Assembly (NCBI GenBank): GCA_052387095.1
Contig: JBQTJN010000029.1
Coordinates: 1-21,683, forward strand
DNA length: 21,683 nucleotides
Direction: 5' to 3'
Source: JBQTJN01 sp052387095
Lineage (GTDB): Bacteria; Pseudomonadota; Alphaproteobacteria; Micavibrionales; Micavibrionaceae
The position numbers were made by a program, and so were the translations under genes. The notes below the pieces were generated by a model. That model saw only the letters and a list, made by a program, of their open reading frames with translations, was not told the DNA's origin and did not search any database. Of this stretch, positions 7,002 through 15,220 are shown in pieces (position 1 is the first letter of the stretch; each line of letters begins with the position of its first letter).

Positions 7002-7421
7002 TTAATTCATCTCCCGCTCAACCGCTTCCATCAGCTTCAGGTGGTCTTCCATGGTGCCGAGGATTTGATCACCTGAGCGGCCGTAGATCTGGCCGTCTTT
7101 CTGAATCTGGTAGATCGCGGCTGTATAGGCCATGCCGAAAAACCCGAACTCTTCGGAAAAGACGCAAATAATATCTTTATCATTGTTAGTCCACTCATCG
7201 CTCTCCAGGATTGAAAGATTTACCTCGCGGTAGCCTTTGCCGAATTCCGGGGATTCACGGAATGTCTGGCCCTTGGTTTCCTTGATCGTAAATCCGTCCG
7301 TCATCAGGATCTGCGCGCCCGCTGCACATCCGCGTGCCAGTTTTGCATCGGCATCTTCGCGGCTGATACAGCCAGCCAGAAAAATACCACAGAGCAAAAA
7401 GAGAAAAATCTTCGTTTTCAT
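7002..7421 (-). CDS. Hypothetical lipoprotein (139 aa)
   Basis: The N-terminus MKTKIFLFLLCGIFLAGC is a lipoprotein signal peptide with lipobox LAGC, so lipidation at Cys18 and attachment in the cell envelope are expected. The mature part begins ISREDADAKLARGC and holds no domain I recognise; IICVFSEEFGFFGMAYTAAI is its most hydrophobic stretch. I chose ATG 7421 because AGGAG lies seven bases upstream; a GTG/ATG-type start further upstream would disrupt the signal. The gene lies between miaA (61 bases upstream) and ilvC (four bases downstream). Confidence 0.8.
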   Translation of the reverse strand: MKTKIFLFLLCGIFLAGCISREDADAKLARGCAAGAQILMTDGFTIKETKGQTFRESPEFGKGYREVNLSILESDEWTNNDKDIICVFSEEFGFFGMAYTAAIYQIQKDGQIYGRSGDQILGTMEDHLKLMEAVEREMN

Positions 7422-7482
7422 GTCTATCTCCTGCAAGAATTATCTTCCGAATTTATAAAGGACAAAGCGGCCTCTGCCCACC

Positions 7483-8343
7483 CTATAATTGGTGCCGGAA
7501 CCATGTCAGTTGCCGCTTGGCATACTGGCGGGTCTGGGTCTGGCCGCGTCCGACCGCCTCCTCCCGGCTGATCTCCCCGCGCAGATAAGCCCTCAAGGCC
7601 TTGAAACCCAGCGCCCGCGTGAGCGGCGCATCCGCCGGCATAGCCGTTCTTTCAATCGCTTCATCAAAAGCTGCGACTTCATCCAGCACGCCCCTATCCA
7701 TCATCATTTCAAAACGCCGGTCGCAACGCGCATTCAGTTCTTCGCGTTCCGGCATGATCTTGTGAATTTTAAAATTCCACCCGGGGGGCGGCGCAAGCCG
7801 CGCCTCCTGTTGCCAGTCGGCAAGACTGCGCCCTGTATGCTCGATCACCTCCCACGCCCGTATGAGTCGCACGGTATTGCCCGGCGCAAGCCGCGCCGCC
7901 ATGAGAGGATCGCGCTTTTTCAATTCTTCATAAAAGTCTGGGTTGCCGAGCCTCGCGTGCATGTCCCGCGCTGCTGCCCGCACATCATCCGGAATATCGG
8001 GAATCGGCGAGAGCCCATCGGTCAGCGCCTTGATGTAAAGCCCGGTGCCGCCGGTGATGACCGGCGTTTTTCCTTTCCGCAGGATTTTATCAATGACCGG
8101 CCCCACCATTTCGCGCCACGTACCGGCGGAGCAGGTTTTACCCGGCGGCAATACGCCGTACAATTCGTGAGGAGCAGCATCTTTGTCATCGACGCCTGGC
8201 TGCGCCGTCAGGATCGGTAACCCGTCATAAATCTGCAGGGAATCGCAATTGACGATAACGCCGTTCTTTTTGACCGCTAAATCAAGAGCGTAAGCTGATT
8301 TCCCGCTGGCCGTCGGTCCGGCTACGATGTGAATGCTTGACAA
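7483..8343 (-). CDS. miaA: tRNA dimethylallyltransferase MiaA, TTG start
   Basis: MiaA adds the dimethylallyl group of DMAPP to A37 of tRNAs reading UNN codons. The 286 residues carry the P-loop GPTASGKS (9-16), the CDSLQIYDGL segment, TGGTGLYIKALTDG, and the C-terminal RQYAKRQLTWFRHQL signature. No ATG is available upstream: the in-frame codons run into TGA, and the first codon is TTG at 8343, with GAGG five bases before it. A weak start codon may hold expression low. The gene heads the probable miaA-lipoprotein-ilvC-transporter unit. Confidence 0.96.
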   Translation of the reverse strand: MSSIHIVAGPTASGKSAYALDLAVKKNGVIVNCDSLQIYDGLPILTAQPGVDDKDAAPHELYGVLPPGKTCSAGTWREMVGPVIDKILRKGKTPVITGGTGLYIKALTDGLSPIPDIPDDVRAAARDMHARLGNPDFYEELKKRDPLMAARLAPGNTVRLIRAWEVIEHTGRSLADWQQEARLAPPPGWNFKIHKIMPEREELNARCDRRFEMMMDRGVLDEVAAFDEAIERTAMPADAPLTRALGFKALRAYLRGEISREEAVGRGQTQTRQYAKRQLTWFRHQL

Positions 8344-8348
8344 ATGAT

Positions 8349-8352
8349 CCTC
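8349..8352 (-). promoter_or_regulatory. Ribosome binding site that fixes the miaA TTG start
   Basis: GAGG on the minus strand lies five bases before TTG 8343. There is no competing ATG or GTG start between an upstream in-frame TGA and the P-loop, so this site decides the start. Confidence 0.65.
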
Positions 8353-8388
8353 ACTACGAAATTGTCATATAAAAAAGAATAGGGACTC

Positions 8389-9237
8389 ATGTTAGATTCT
8401 GCCCCGGAAAATACAACACTCTACGCGCCTGTTGAAACGATTCTGCGCTACGGCATCATCCGCACGCACAGGGCGCCTGTAAATATTTACAATCCTTATA
8501 GTGAAGGGACAATTTGCATTATTGTACCGGGGTTCCAATCCACCGGCATACGCAACGAAGCCAATATGCAGTTTTACCGGGCGCTCGCCGCGCAAAATAC
8601 ATCGGTTATTGCTTTTGATTACAGCGGTACGCGATATACAGAAAAAACCCGCGATAAATTTACTTTTGAAAGTTTTGTTGAAGATACAAAACGCGTTATT
8701 GAGAAATTCGCCCCTGCACGGAATCATATTTTTGTTTCGAACTCCTATGGTATCAATATTGCCGCACGTGCAATTGAAAAAATGACAGTTGGCCTGGTGA
8801 GTGCCGTTCCGGCGCCCGATTTTATTCAGAAAAAAGTCCTTAAAGCGATTGAAAAACTTCCTGAGAAAAAACAAAAACAATTACGCCTGCAATTGTTTTT
8901 CAAAGGTTATTATTTCTCTGAGAGCAAGCAGGGCATGGACAAGAATGATATTAAACTGACACGTGCTTTCCTTAATAGCGCCGGGAAAAACACAAACCAA
9001 CTCAATAGTATTTTGGAACAAGCTTCATATAAGCCCCCGGTCATAATCGTGCGCAACGAACATGATAATTTTTCAAATAAACTGGGCGCAAAAACACTTC
9101 ACGAAGTTTTCAAGGAAAGAGGTTTTTCCTGCAAAACGCTGGTTGCCGCGGAAAATGAACATCAGATAAAATCCGGCACAATTGAAAAAATCTTGGAGGC
9201 AATAGGCGACCTCCGACAGGAAATCGCCCTCGCCTGA
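8389..9237 (+). CDS. Alpha/beta hydrolase with altered nucleophile elbow
   Basis: The 282 residues fit a single alpha/beta hydrolase domain. IIVPGFQSTG (44-53) is the strand 3/oxyanion region, SVIAFDYSGTRYT gives strand 4, and FVSNSYG (115-121) is the nucleophile elbow with Ser119; the usual first Gly of GxSxG is Ser117. Candidate acid and base are Asp226 (RNEHDNFS) and His258 (ENEHQIKS). A lid-like helical insert lies at about 145-215. The substrate is unknown. The gene is more AT-rich than its neighbours, which may reflect later acquisition. Its TGA directly abuts the degP stop in the palindrome TGATCA. It starts 45 bases from miaA in the opposite direction. Confidence 0.82.
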   Translation: MLDSAPENTTLYAPVETILRYGIIRTHRAPVNIYNPYSEGTICIIVPGFQSTGIRNEANMQFYRALAAQNTSVIAFDYSGTRYTEKTRDKFTFESFVEDTKRVIEKFAPARNHIFVSNSYGINIAARAIEKMTVGLVSAVPAPDFIQKKVLKAIEKLPEKKQKQLRLQLFFKGYYFSESKQGMDKNDIKLTRAFLNSAGKNTNQLNSILEQASYKPPVIIVRNEHDNFSNKLGAKTLHEVFKERGFSCKTLVAAENEHQIKSGTIEKILEAIGDLRQEIALA

Positions 9238-10830
9238 TCATTCCACTTTCGGCTTTTCCGCCTTGAGCTTCTCGGTCGTCTTCGCTTTTTCTTTGCTCTC
9301 TTCTTTCAGGACGGAAGTTTCCGGTGTTTTCAAACGCACAGCAACAAAACGGATATCGCCCTGGCGGTTTATCAGCAGCAGCACAGAATTACGTCCGCTT
9401 TTTACAGCCGCATCGAGAAGTTCCTGGACCTTCGCCGGATCCGCCGCAGGCTGCTGGTTGATCTCGACGATGACGTCACCTTCAAGCAAGCCTTTCTCCG
9501 CGGCTTCGGAACCTGGCGTGACTTTAGTGATCACCACGCCTGCAACTTCCGGCGTAAGACCGTAAGTCTGGCGGTTCATATTGGACACCGCCTGCACTGT
9601 GACGCCCATGGATTCAACTCCAACGCCCTCGCTTACGGGCGCCGTACCGGCGGTTTCCAGCAATCCCTCTTCCTCGGCTTTTTCCAGCTCACCGACTTTG
9701 ACCTTCGCCTTGGCGACCTTGCCGTTACGCCAATAGGTCAATTCAACCTCGGCATCGATAGCTGTTTCCGCCACGATGCGCGGCAGGTTGCGCATGGCAT
9801 TCAGCTTCTGACCGCCAAATTCCGTGATGACATCGCCGGGCTGGAGACCCGCCGCTGCCGCCGGGCCTTTCGGCGTCACGCTGGAAACCAGAGCGCCATG
9901 CATATCCGGCAGGCTCAGACTCTCTGCTATTTCGTCCGTTACATTCTGGATGCGAACCCCCAGCCAGCCGCGGCGGGTGTATCCGAACTCAACCAGCTGC
10001 CGGACAACCGGTGAGGCGAGCGCTGATGGAATCGCAAAACCGATCCCGACCGACCCGCCGGACGGGCTGAAGATCGCCGTGTTGATGCCGATCACCTCGC
10101 CCTGGGTATTGAACATCGGGCCGCCGGAATTACCGCGATTGATGGAAGCATCCGTCTGGATGAAATCATCATACGGCCCGGAATTGATATCGCGCTGGCG
10201 CGCCGAGACGATCCCGGCTGTCACAGTCCCGCCCAGGCCGAACGGGTTTCCAATTGCAACCACCCAGTCGCCGACGCGCAGGACATCGCTATTGCCGAAT
10301 TTCACGGCGGTCAGGTTTTTCTTGCCCGTAACCTTGATCAGCGCCAGATCGATTTTCTCATCACGCCCCACAACCTCGGCCGGCAGGGTCTGGTCGTCAT
10401 GGAACGTTACGCGTACTTCATCAGCATCTTTGACAACATGGTTGTTGGTAACGATATAGCCTTTTTCGGCATCAATGACGAAGCCGGATCCTAAAGAGGC
10501 CTGCGGGATCATCTGCTCTTCACCCATCTGGCCGCGGCGTTCCATGAATTCCTGGAAAAAATCCTCGAGCGGTGATCCTTCCGGGAATTGCGGCATCGGC
10601 AGTTCGGGCATCATTTCCGGGGGCAACTCTTCAGCCTTCATTGTCGAGGAAATATTCACAACCGCCGGCAGAAGTTTTTCAACGACATCGGCAAAGCTCT
10701 CCGGCGTTTCAGCAACGACTTTCGTTACTTCTTTTTTCGGAAATACGCTGAGCGCCTGCGCCTGCTGCCAGCCGAGAGCCGAAATTGCAGTGAGGGTGAC
10801 GGCAAAAACAAGACGGGTGGCGCTACGCAT
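9238..10830 (-). CDS. degP: Periplasmic serine protease DegP/HtrA (Do family)
   Basis: This ATP-independent protease/chaperone degrades misfolded envelope proteins. A signal peptide (1-26, cut after AQA) precedes the trypsin-like domain with catalytic His131 (TNNHVV), Asp161 (DLALIK) and Ser235 (GNSGGP). Two PDZ domains follow, at about 287-380 (RRGWLGVRIQN onward) and 410-505 (GVTVQAVSN onward). A long linker before the catalytic domain is rich in Pro, Met and Glu (residues 68-110), as in the LA-loop region of Do proteases. The C-terminus has a Lys/Glu-rich tail (KEESKEKAKTTEKLKAEKPK). It lies downstream of hflK-hflC, as in many alphaproteobacteria. GAGG lies just before the ATG. Confidence 0.96.
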   Translation of the reverse strand: MRSATRLVFAVTLTAISALGWQQAQALSVFPKKEVTKVVAETPESFADVVEKLLPAVVNISSTMKAEELPPEMMPELPMPQFPEGSPLEDFFQEFMERRGQMGEEQMIPQASLGSGFVIDAEKGYIVTNNHVVKDADEVRVTFHDDQTLPAEVVGRDEKIDLALIKVTGKKNLTAVKFGNSDVLRVGDWVVAIGNPFGLGGTVTAGIVSARQRDINSGPYDDFIQTDASINRGNSGGPMFNTQGEVIGINTAIFSPSGGSVGIGFAIPSALASPVVRQLVEFGYTRRGWLGVRIQNVTDEIAESLSLPDMHGALVSSVTPKGPAAAAGLQPGDVITEFGGQKLNAMRNLPRIVAETAIDAEVELTYWRNGKVAKAKVKVGELEKAEEEGLLETAGTAPVSEGVGVESMGVTVQAVSNMNRQTYGLTPEVAGVVITKVTPGSEAAEKGLLEGDVIVEINQQPAADPAKVQELLDAAVKSGRNSVLLLINRQGDIRFVAVRLKTPETSVLKEESKEKAKTTEKLKAEKPKVE

Positions 10831-10860
10831 GAGACCTCACAAGGGTGATAAGGAGGACGT

Positions 10861-10889
10861 AAATTAGGCTTTGCCGATGAAGCGGTCAA
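10861..10889 (-). promoter_or_regulatory. Possible degP promoter
   Basis: On the minus strand TTGACC (10889-10884) and TAATTT (10866-10861) are 17 bases apart, in the 90-base gap between hflC and degP. The -35 is strong and the -10 weak. It would let degP be expressed separately from hflKC. Confidence 0.4.
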
Positions 10890-10920
10890 CGGGGCAAAAA
10901 GTGCTTTTCTATAATAACAC

Positions 10921-11961
10921 TTAGCGCAACGACGAATCCTCGAGATAATGCAGGAAGTCGCTTTGCGGCGAGAGGATCATCTGCGTTTCCGGGTCGCCCA
11001 GCACATTGCGGTAGGCTTCCATGGTCCGGGTGAATTTATAGAAATCCTTGTCCTTGTTGAACGCCGCCGTGTAGAGCTTGATCGCCTCGTTATCGCCCTC
11101 GCCCTTGATGATCTGCGCGTCGCGGTTGGCATCGGCCAGCAGGACGGAGCGCTCCTTGTCCGCCGTCGAGCGGATCTCGAGCGCGCGCTCTTCGCCCTTC
11201 GCCCGGGTTTCGGTAGCCCGTTCCTTCAATTCGGAAATCATGCGCCGCACCGTCGATGTGCCAAGTTCCGGTGTCAGGTCGGCGCGCACAATCCGCACAT
11301 CAACAACCTTAATGCCGAGGCGGTCTTCCTCGATCTTGCGGTTGACGCGGTCGCGGATCTCGCTCATGATCTCGTCGCGGTCGGAAGACAATAATTCCTG
11401 CAGCGTCGTCTGGCCAAGCACCGCGCGGGTGGCATCGTTCAGAACATTAATCAGGCGCGAGTCGGCATTTTCCACCGTCCGCAGGGTTTTCAGGAACTGC
11501 AGCGGGTCAATAATCTGGTAACGCACGAAGGTATCGACGATGATCGGCTCCCCCGTGACATTTTCAATCACCGGTCCGTCTTCCAGTGTCGGCGCGGGTT
11601 CAGGCAGTTGCGGCCCCGCAGGCTCGGCAGATGGCGCCGCATGTTTGGAGGTCGTCGCCGGTTTCGAAACCGGGCGCGGCGTCAGAGCGTGCAAAAGATT
11701 GCTGGAAATAACCACCTGTGCCGGCGGCGGATCGGCAGAGAGAATGCGGCGGTCGAAATAACGCACGTTCTGGATGAAGGGCAGCTTGGCATGCAGGCCC
11801 GGACCCTTAATAAAGTTCGAAGTATCATCCGCATTGCCGACAGGATTGCCCAGCTGCAATACAATGGCCTGCTCGCGCTGGTCGACGATAAACAGCGACT
11901 GCGAAATCACAATCAGAGTCAAAGCGAGGATCGCAAAAGTGAAAACAATATGTTTTTTCAT
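10921..11961 (-). CDS. hflC: FtsH modulator HflC with Pro/Ala-rich insertion
   Basis: HflC pairs with HflK in a large periplasm-facing SPFH complex that cages and regulates the FtsH protease. One N-terminal membrane helix (4-24) is followed by the SPFH domain (VDQREQAIVLQLG) and a long charged coiled-coil (ELKERATETRAKGEERALEI). Between FDRRIL (69-74) and IIVDTFVRYQI (140-150), where E. coli HflC has only about fifteen residues, this protein carries about 65, mostly Pro, Ala and Thr. I chose ATG 11961 because AAGGA lies at good spacing and overlaps the hflK stop (TAAGGA), indicating translational coupling; the frame to 12006 is an artefact inside hflK. Confidence 0.95.
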   Translation of the reverse strand: MKKHIVFTFAILALTLIVISQSLFIVDQREQAIVLQLGNPVGNADDTSNFIKGPGLHAKLPFIQNVRYFDRRILSADPPPAQVVISSNLLHALTPRPVSKPATTSKHAAPSAEPAGPQLPEPAPTLEDGPVIENVTGEPIIVDTFVRYQIIDPLQFLKTLRTVENADSRLINVLNDATRAVLGQTTLQELLSSDRDEIMSEIRDRVNRKIEEDRLGIKVVDVRIVRADLTPELGTSTVRRMISELKERATETRAKGEERALEIRSTADKERSVLLADANRDAQIIKGEGDNEAIKLYTAAFNKDKDFYKFTRTMEAYRNVLGDPETQMILSPQSDFLHYLEDSSLR

Positions 11962-11971
11962 GTTTATATCC

Positions 11972-13153
11972 TTATTGCCCCTCTGCCATAGGATCGACAG
12001 GCGCATCCTGTTTCTGCATAACCACGCTTTTCGTCCTGTTCAGCTCACCCAGCGGCAAATACGGCACAACCCCGCTGCCCGGCTGCAGGCCGAGAATGGT
12101 TTTCTGCGTGCTGCGCAGGACATCTTCCATTGTCTCTATATAGATGCGCTCTCTCGTCACATCCTCACCGCTTAAATAGGCTTCATAAACGGCGTTGAAA
12201 CGGTCCGCGTCGCCTTTTGCCTGCGCCACGGTCGTCTGGCGGTAGCCTTCGGCTTCCTGCTGCATCTGGATTGCTGTGCCCCGCGCTCTGGGTAGAATAT
12301 CTTCACGGTAGGCTTCAGCGCGGTTCTGCACATCTTCCGCATCCTGCTTGGCCGACTGCACATCCTGGAACGCAGCCTGGACATCCGGGTGTACCTCCGC
12401 CTTCTCGATCAGAACCTGCGTGATATTCACGCCGGATTTATAAGCATCCAGGTTCGTCTGGACGATATCTTTTGTGCGATCGGCCACCTGCTTGCGCTGG
12501 TTGGTGATGATCGGGAACATGGCCGTCTGCCCGGCCACTTCGCGGATTGCGCTTTCGGCCAGTTTCTTGATTGTATTTTCCTGGTCATCAACATTAAACA
12601 GAAATTCCTCTGCCGATTTGACGTTCCACTGGATGACAATATTGAGATCGACAATATTGCGGTCCGCCGTCAGCATCAGGCTTTCTTCGGGAATGTCGCG
12701 GCGCGTGGCGCCATTATAGCCTGCCTCTATAAAACCGATATTCATCAGGCGGATCTCGCTGACATTGACTTTCGTGCGGGTTTCGATCGGCACGGGCCAG
12801 TGATAACCGACACCCGGCTGGTCCTGCGTGCGCACCCATTCGCCGAAACGCTGCACAACGGCATGCTCGCCCGGCTGTACGATAAAAATCCCGCTGGCGA
12901 ACCAGAGAGCGACAATCGCCAGCGCGATCAGGCCGGCCATGCGGCCATTATGAAAGTTGCCCGGCATAATGGAGCGGAAATTGGCCTGCGCCCGGCGCAG
13001 CATCTCGTCTATATCCGGCGGTTCCTGCGGACCGCGTCCACCGCCGCCCGGCTTCCAGCCGTCACCGCCGGAACGTGGAGGCCCGTCATTGCCGCCACCC
13101 GGCCGTGCCCATGGATTTTTACGCTTGTTGCCGGAATTGTCGTTGTCAGGCAT
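11972..13153 (-). CDS. hflK: FtsH modulator HflK
   Basis: HflK is the partner of HflC. Its Gly/Pro-rich cytoplasmic N-terminus (NPWARPGGG, GPPRSGGDGWKPGG) is typical of the family. A membrane helix follows at about 70-92 (AGLIALAIVALWFASGIFIV), then the SPFH domain (VQPGEHAVVQRFGEW) and an extended coiled-coil with QSAKQDAEDVQNRAEAYRED. The length of 393 residues is usual. ATG 13153 is preferred; GTG 13159 in the same frame has only a very close AAAGAG. It is ten bases upstream of hflC. Confidence 0.95.
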   Translation of the reverse strand: MPDNDNSGNKRKNPWARPGGGNDGPPRSGGDGWKPGGGGRGPQEPPDIDEMLRRAQANFRSIMPGNFHNGRMAGLIALAIVALWFASGIFIVQPGEHAVVQRFGEWVRTQDQPGVGYHWPVPIETRTKVNVSEIRLMNIGFIEAGYNGATRRDIPEESLMLTADRNIVDLNIVIQWNVKSAEEFLFNVDDQENTIKKLAESAIREVAGQTAMFPIITNQRKQVADRTKDIVQTNLDAYKSGVNITQVLIEKAEVHPDVQAAFQDVQSAKQDAEDVQNRAEAYREDILPRARGTAIQMQQEAEGYRQTTVAQAKGDADRFNAVYEAYLSGEDVTRERIYIETMEDVLRSTQKTILGLQPGSGVVPYLPLGELNRTKSVVMQKQDAPVDPMAEGQ

Positions 13154-13164
13154 TAACACGCTCT

Positions 13165-13192
13165 TTCAGATTTTCGTTAAACGCTTTATAAC
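13165..13192 (+). promoter_or_regulatory. Possible mrp promoter
   Basis: TTCAGA (13165-13170) and TATAAC (13187-13192) are 16 bases apart in the 69-base interval between divergent hflK and mrp. The -10 matches five of six positions, the -35 four. I found no equally good match for hflK. Confidence 0.33.
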
Positions 13193-13222
13193 CATAGTCA
13201 TTCTTAAGAAGAAAGCAAGAAT

Positions 13223-14251
13223 ATGGGCAAGATTACTCAGGATAAAGTCCTGAAGGCTTTGCGTAATATCAGGACAGGCGAAAACGGCGAGGACATTGTC
13301 GCGCGCGGCATGATTACGGGCGCGCAGGTCGACGATAGAAATAATGTCGTCTTCATGATCGAGGTTGATCCAAAACAGGGTGCAAAACTGGAATCGCTAC
13401 GCCAGCAGGCTGAGGCCGCCGTACAATCTCTTCCCGGCATCGGCAAGGTTAGCGCCGTGCTGACGGCGGAGAAAACGCCTAAGGATCTTGTCTCAAAACC
13501 GCTCGCCCCCGGCGTCAAAAAATTTATCGCCGTGGCAAGCGGCAAAGGCGGCGTCGGAAAATCGACGGTCGCCGTCAATCTCGCCGTGGCTTTGGCGAAA
13601 TCGGGTTTGAAAACCGGTCTGCTCGATGCGGATATTTACGGCCCCTCGATTCCCCACATGCTCGGGCTGCAGGGACAAAAACCAAAAGGCGAAAGCGGCA
13701 AGATCGAACCGTTTGAAATTCTTGGGTTGAAAGTCATGTCGATCGGCTTCATGGTCAAGGACGAGGCGCCGCTGATCTGGCGCGGCCCGATGGTGCAAAC
13801 CGCGATTGTCCAGCTTCTGCGCGATGTCGAATGGGGCGAGCTCGATATCATGGTGGTCGATATGCCGCCCGGGACGGGCGATGCGCAATTGACGATGGCG
13901 CAGAAAGTCCCCCTGGCGGGCGTCGTCATTGTTTCAACTCCGCAGGACATCGCCCTGATCGACGCCCGCAAGGCCTGCGCCATGTTCGCAAAAGTCGGCT
14001 CGCCCGTACTCGGAATCATCGAGAACATGTCCTATTATAAATGCCCGTCCTGTGGCCACGAGGATCATATTTTCGCGCATGGCGGCGCGAAGGCGGAAGC
14101 CGAAAAACTCGGCGTGCCGTTCCTGGGCGAAATCCCGCTCAATATTGATATCAGGAAAAACAGCGATGCGGGCAAACCCGGTGCCTTCGAAATTTTCGAC
14201 GGGATCGCGGCGACGATTAGCCGCGCTTTCGCTCAAACGTCAGAAACGTAA
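13223..14251 (+). CDS. mrp: Iron-sulfur cluster carrier ATPase Mrp/ApbC
   Basis: Mrp-family P-loop ATPases bind and transfer Fe-S clusters. An N-terminal MIP18/DUF59-like domain (1-85) is followed by the deviant Walker A GKGGVGKST (107-115), LLDADIYGPSIPHMLG, VVDMPPGTGDAQLT, and the cluster-binding pair Cys274/Cys277 in KCPSCGHED. The final 35 bases overlap the 3' end of folA on the opposite strand. The gene is divergent from hflK. Its place between hflKC and the folate genes looks like an insertion into the common thyA-folA-hflKC order of alphaproteobacteria. Confidence 0.96.
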   Translation: MGKITQDKVLKALRNIRTGENGEDIVARGMITGAQVDDRNNVVFMIEVDPKQGAKLESLRQQAEAAVQSLPGIGKVSAVLTAEKTPKDLVSKPLAPGVKKFIAVASGKGGVGKSTVAVNLAVALAKSGLKTGLLDADIYGPSIPHMLGLQGQKPKGESGKIEPFEILGLKVMSIGFMVKDEAPLIWRGPMVQTAIVQLLRDVEWGELDIMVVDMPPGTGDAQLTMAQKVPLAGVVIVSTPQDIALIDARKACAMFAKVGSPVLGIIENMSYYKCPSCGHEDHIFAHGGAKAEAEKLGVPFLGEIPLNIDIRKNSDAGKPGAFEIFDGIAATISRAFAQTSET

Positions 14252-14753
14252 AAGCCGGGTCGCCCTCATGACGCTCCTCGCGCGTAACAGCCCAGTCATT
14301 CCGGTCAAACTCGGGGAATGTAACGTCCCCGTCATAACGTTTATGAACAAGCGTCAGGTACATGCGGTCGGTGATCGGCAAAGTCTGGCGGAAAATCTCG
14401 CCGCCGCCGATAATAAAAATTTCGTCGACACGGTCACGCATCGCCACCTTGCGCGCTTCCTCGATCGCGTCCTTGACGGATTCAAAGACAAACGGCCCTT
14501 CCGTGTCATTGATTTTTACGGGTCCGTTCCCGGAACGGGTGATGACAATATTGGCGCGTCCCGGCAAATTCTGACCCAGTGATTCGTAGGATTTACGTCC
14601 CATGATGACCGGGCGCCCCAGCGTGGTTGCCTTGAAGAATTTGAAGTCCGCGGGGATATGCCAGGGCAGGCCGTTATCCACCCCGATCACCCGGTTTTCC
14701 GACATGGCCGCAATAGCTGAAATATGGATCTTTGCCATTTCCTTTTCTTTCAT
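14217..14753 (-). CDS. folA: Dihydrofolate reductase
   Basis: FolA reduces dihydrofolate to tetrahydrofolate with NADPH and recycles the dihydrofolate made by ThyA. Motifs seen are SAIAAMSENRVIGVDNGLPW (substrate and loop region), ADFKFFK with the catalytic acidic Asp, MGRKSYES for NADPH, and EIFIIGGGEIF. Two starts are possible: ATG 14753 with AGGA four bases upstream, or ATG 14738 (MAKIHISA) with AGGA almost touching it. I prefer 14753, giving 178 residues. The start lies only eight bases from that of folB, which runs the other way. Confidence 0.96.
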   Translation of the reverse strand: MKEKEMAKIHISAIAAMSENRVIGVDNGLPWHIPADFKFFKATTLGRPVIMGRKSYESLGQNLPGRANIVITRSGNGPVKINDTEGPFVFESVKDAIEEARKVAMRDRVDEIFIIGGGEIFRQTLPITDRMYLTLVHKRYDGDVTFPEFDRNDWAVTREERHEGDPAFTFLTFERKRG

Positions 14754-14758
14754 ATATT
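14732..14758 (+). promoter_or_regulatory. Possible folB promoter lying inside the folA start region
   Basis: TTGCCA (14732-14737) and TATATT (14753-14758) are 15 bases apart, a short spacing. Transcription would start at about 14765, between two candidate folB ATGs (14762 and 14768), implying a leaderless message from 14768. Tentative. Confidence 0.25.
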
Positions 14759-14761
14759 CCT

Positions 14762-15220
14762 ATGCGCATGCAAGCCCCCCCATCATACGTTTCCATCTTC
14801 GTCCGCGACATATACGTGCAGACGCGTATCGGAATTCTTGCCCGCGAAAAGCAAAGCACACAGGGGCTTCGCGTGAGTATTGAGCTTTACGCCGAACCGG
14901 TTTCATATTTGAGAAAAGTCACAGAACGAAACATCATCGATTATGACCGGATCCACCAAACCGTGGAAGGCTGGAGCCGGAATCCCCATACCGATCTGAT
15001 CGAAACATATGTACGGGAATTACTGGTCGTAGCTTTCAGCTTCAAACAGGTCACGGCAGCCCGGATCATGGTCGGCAAACCCGATATTTACGAAAGCGCC
15101 GACCTAGCCGGTGTGGAAACATTCTTAAAGCGTGCCGATTTCAAAAAAATGCGCATCAGGCCGCCCAAAAAGCAGAAATCGGACAAAAAGGAAAAAGTCA
15201 GACGGCCACCGGCGCTTTGA
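14762..15220 (+). CDS. folB: Dihydroneopterin aldolase family protein FolB
   Basis: FolB cleaves dihydroneopterin to 6-hydroxymethyl-dihydropterin in folate synthesis. SIFVRDIYVQTRIGILAREK matches the family start, NIIDYDRIHQTVEGW holds the tyrosine/aspartate region, HTDLIETYVREL holds the conserved Glu, and VMVGKPDIY-like RIMVGKPDIYESADLAGVE closes the tunnel-fold domain. At 152 residues it is longer than usual (about 120) because of a basic tail (KKMRIRPPKKQKSDKKEKVR). The last 23 bases overlap the thyA 3' end. No Shine-Dalgarno precedes ATG 14762 or 14768. The neighbours folA and thyA support the assignment. Confidence 0.88.
   Translation: MRMQAPPSYVSIFVRDIYVQTRIGILAREKQSTQGLRVSIELYAEPVSYLRKVTERNIIDYDRIHQTVEGWSRNPHTDLIETYVRELLVVAFSFKQVTAARIMVGKPDIYESADLAGVETFLKRADFKKMRIRPPKKQKSDKKEKVRRPPAL

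Noticed and set aside
11962..12006. Longer HflC start inside hflK
   Set aside because: It overlaps hflK coding sequence, places charged residues before the membrane helix and ignores the good ribosome site before ATG 11961.
12957..13253. Plus-strand frame with a proline-rich stretch opposite the hflK start
   Set aside because: It is the complement of hflK's Gly-rich N-terminus and runs across the mrp start in another frame; no ribosome site or family match.
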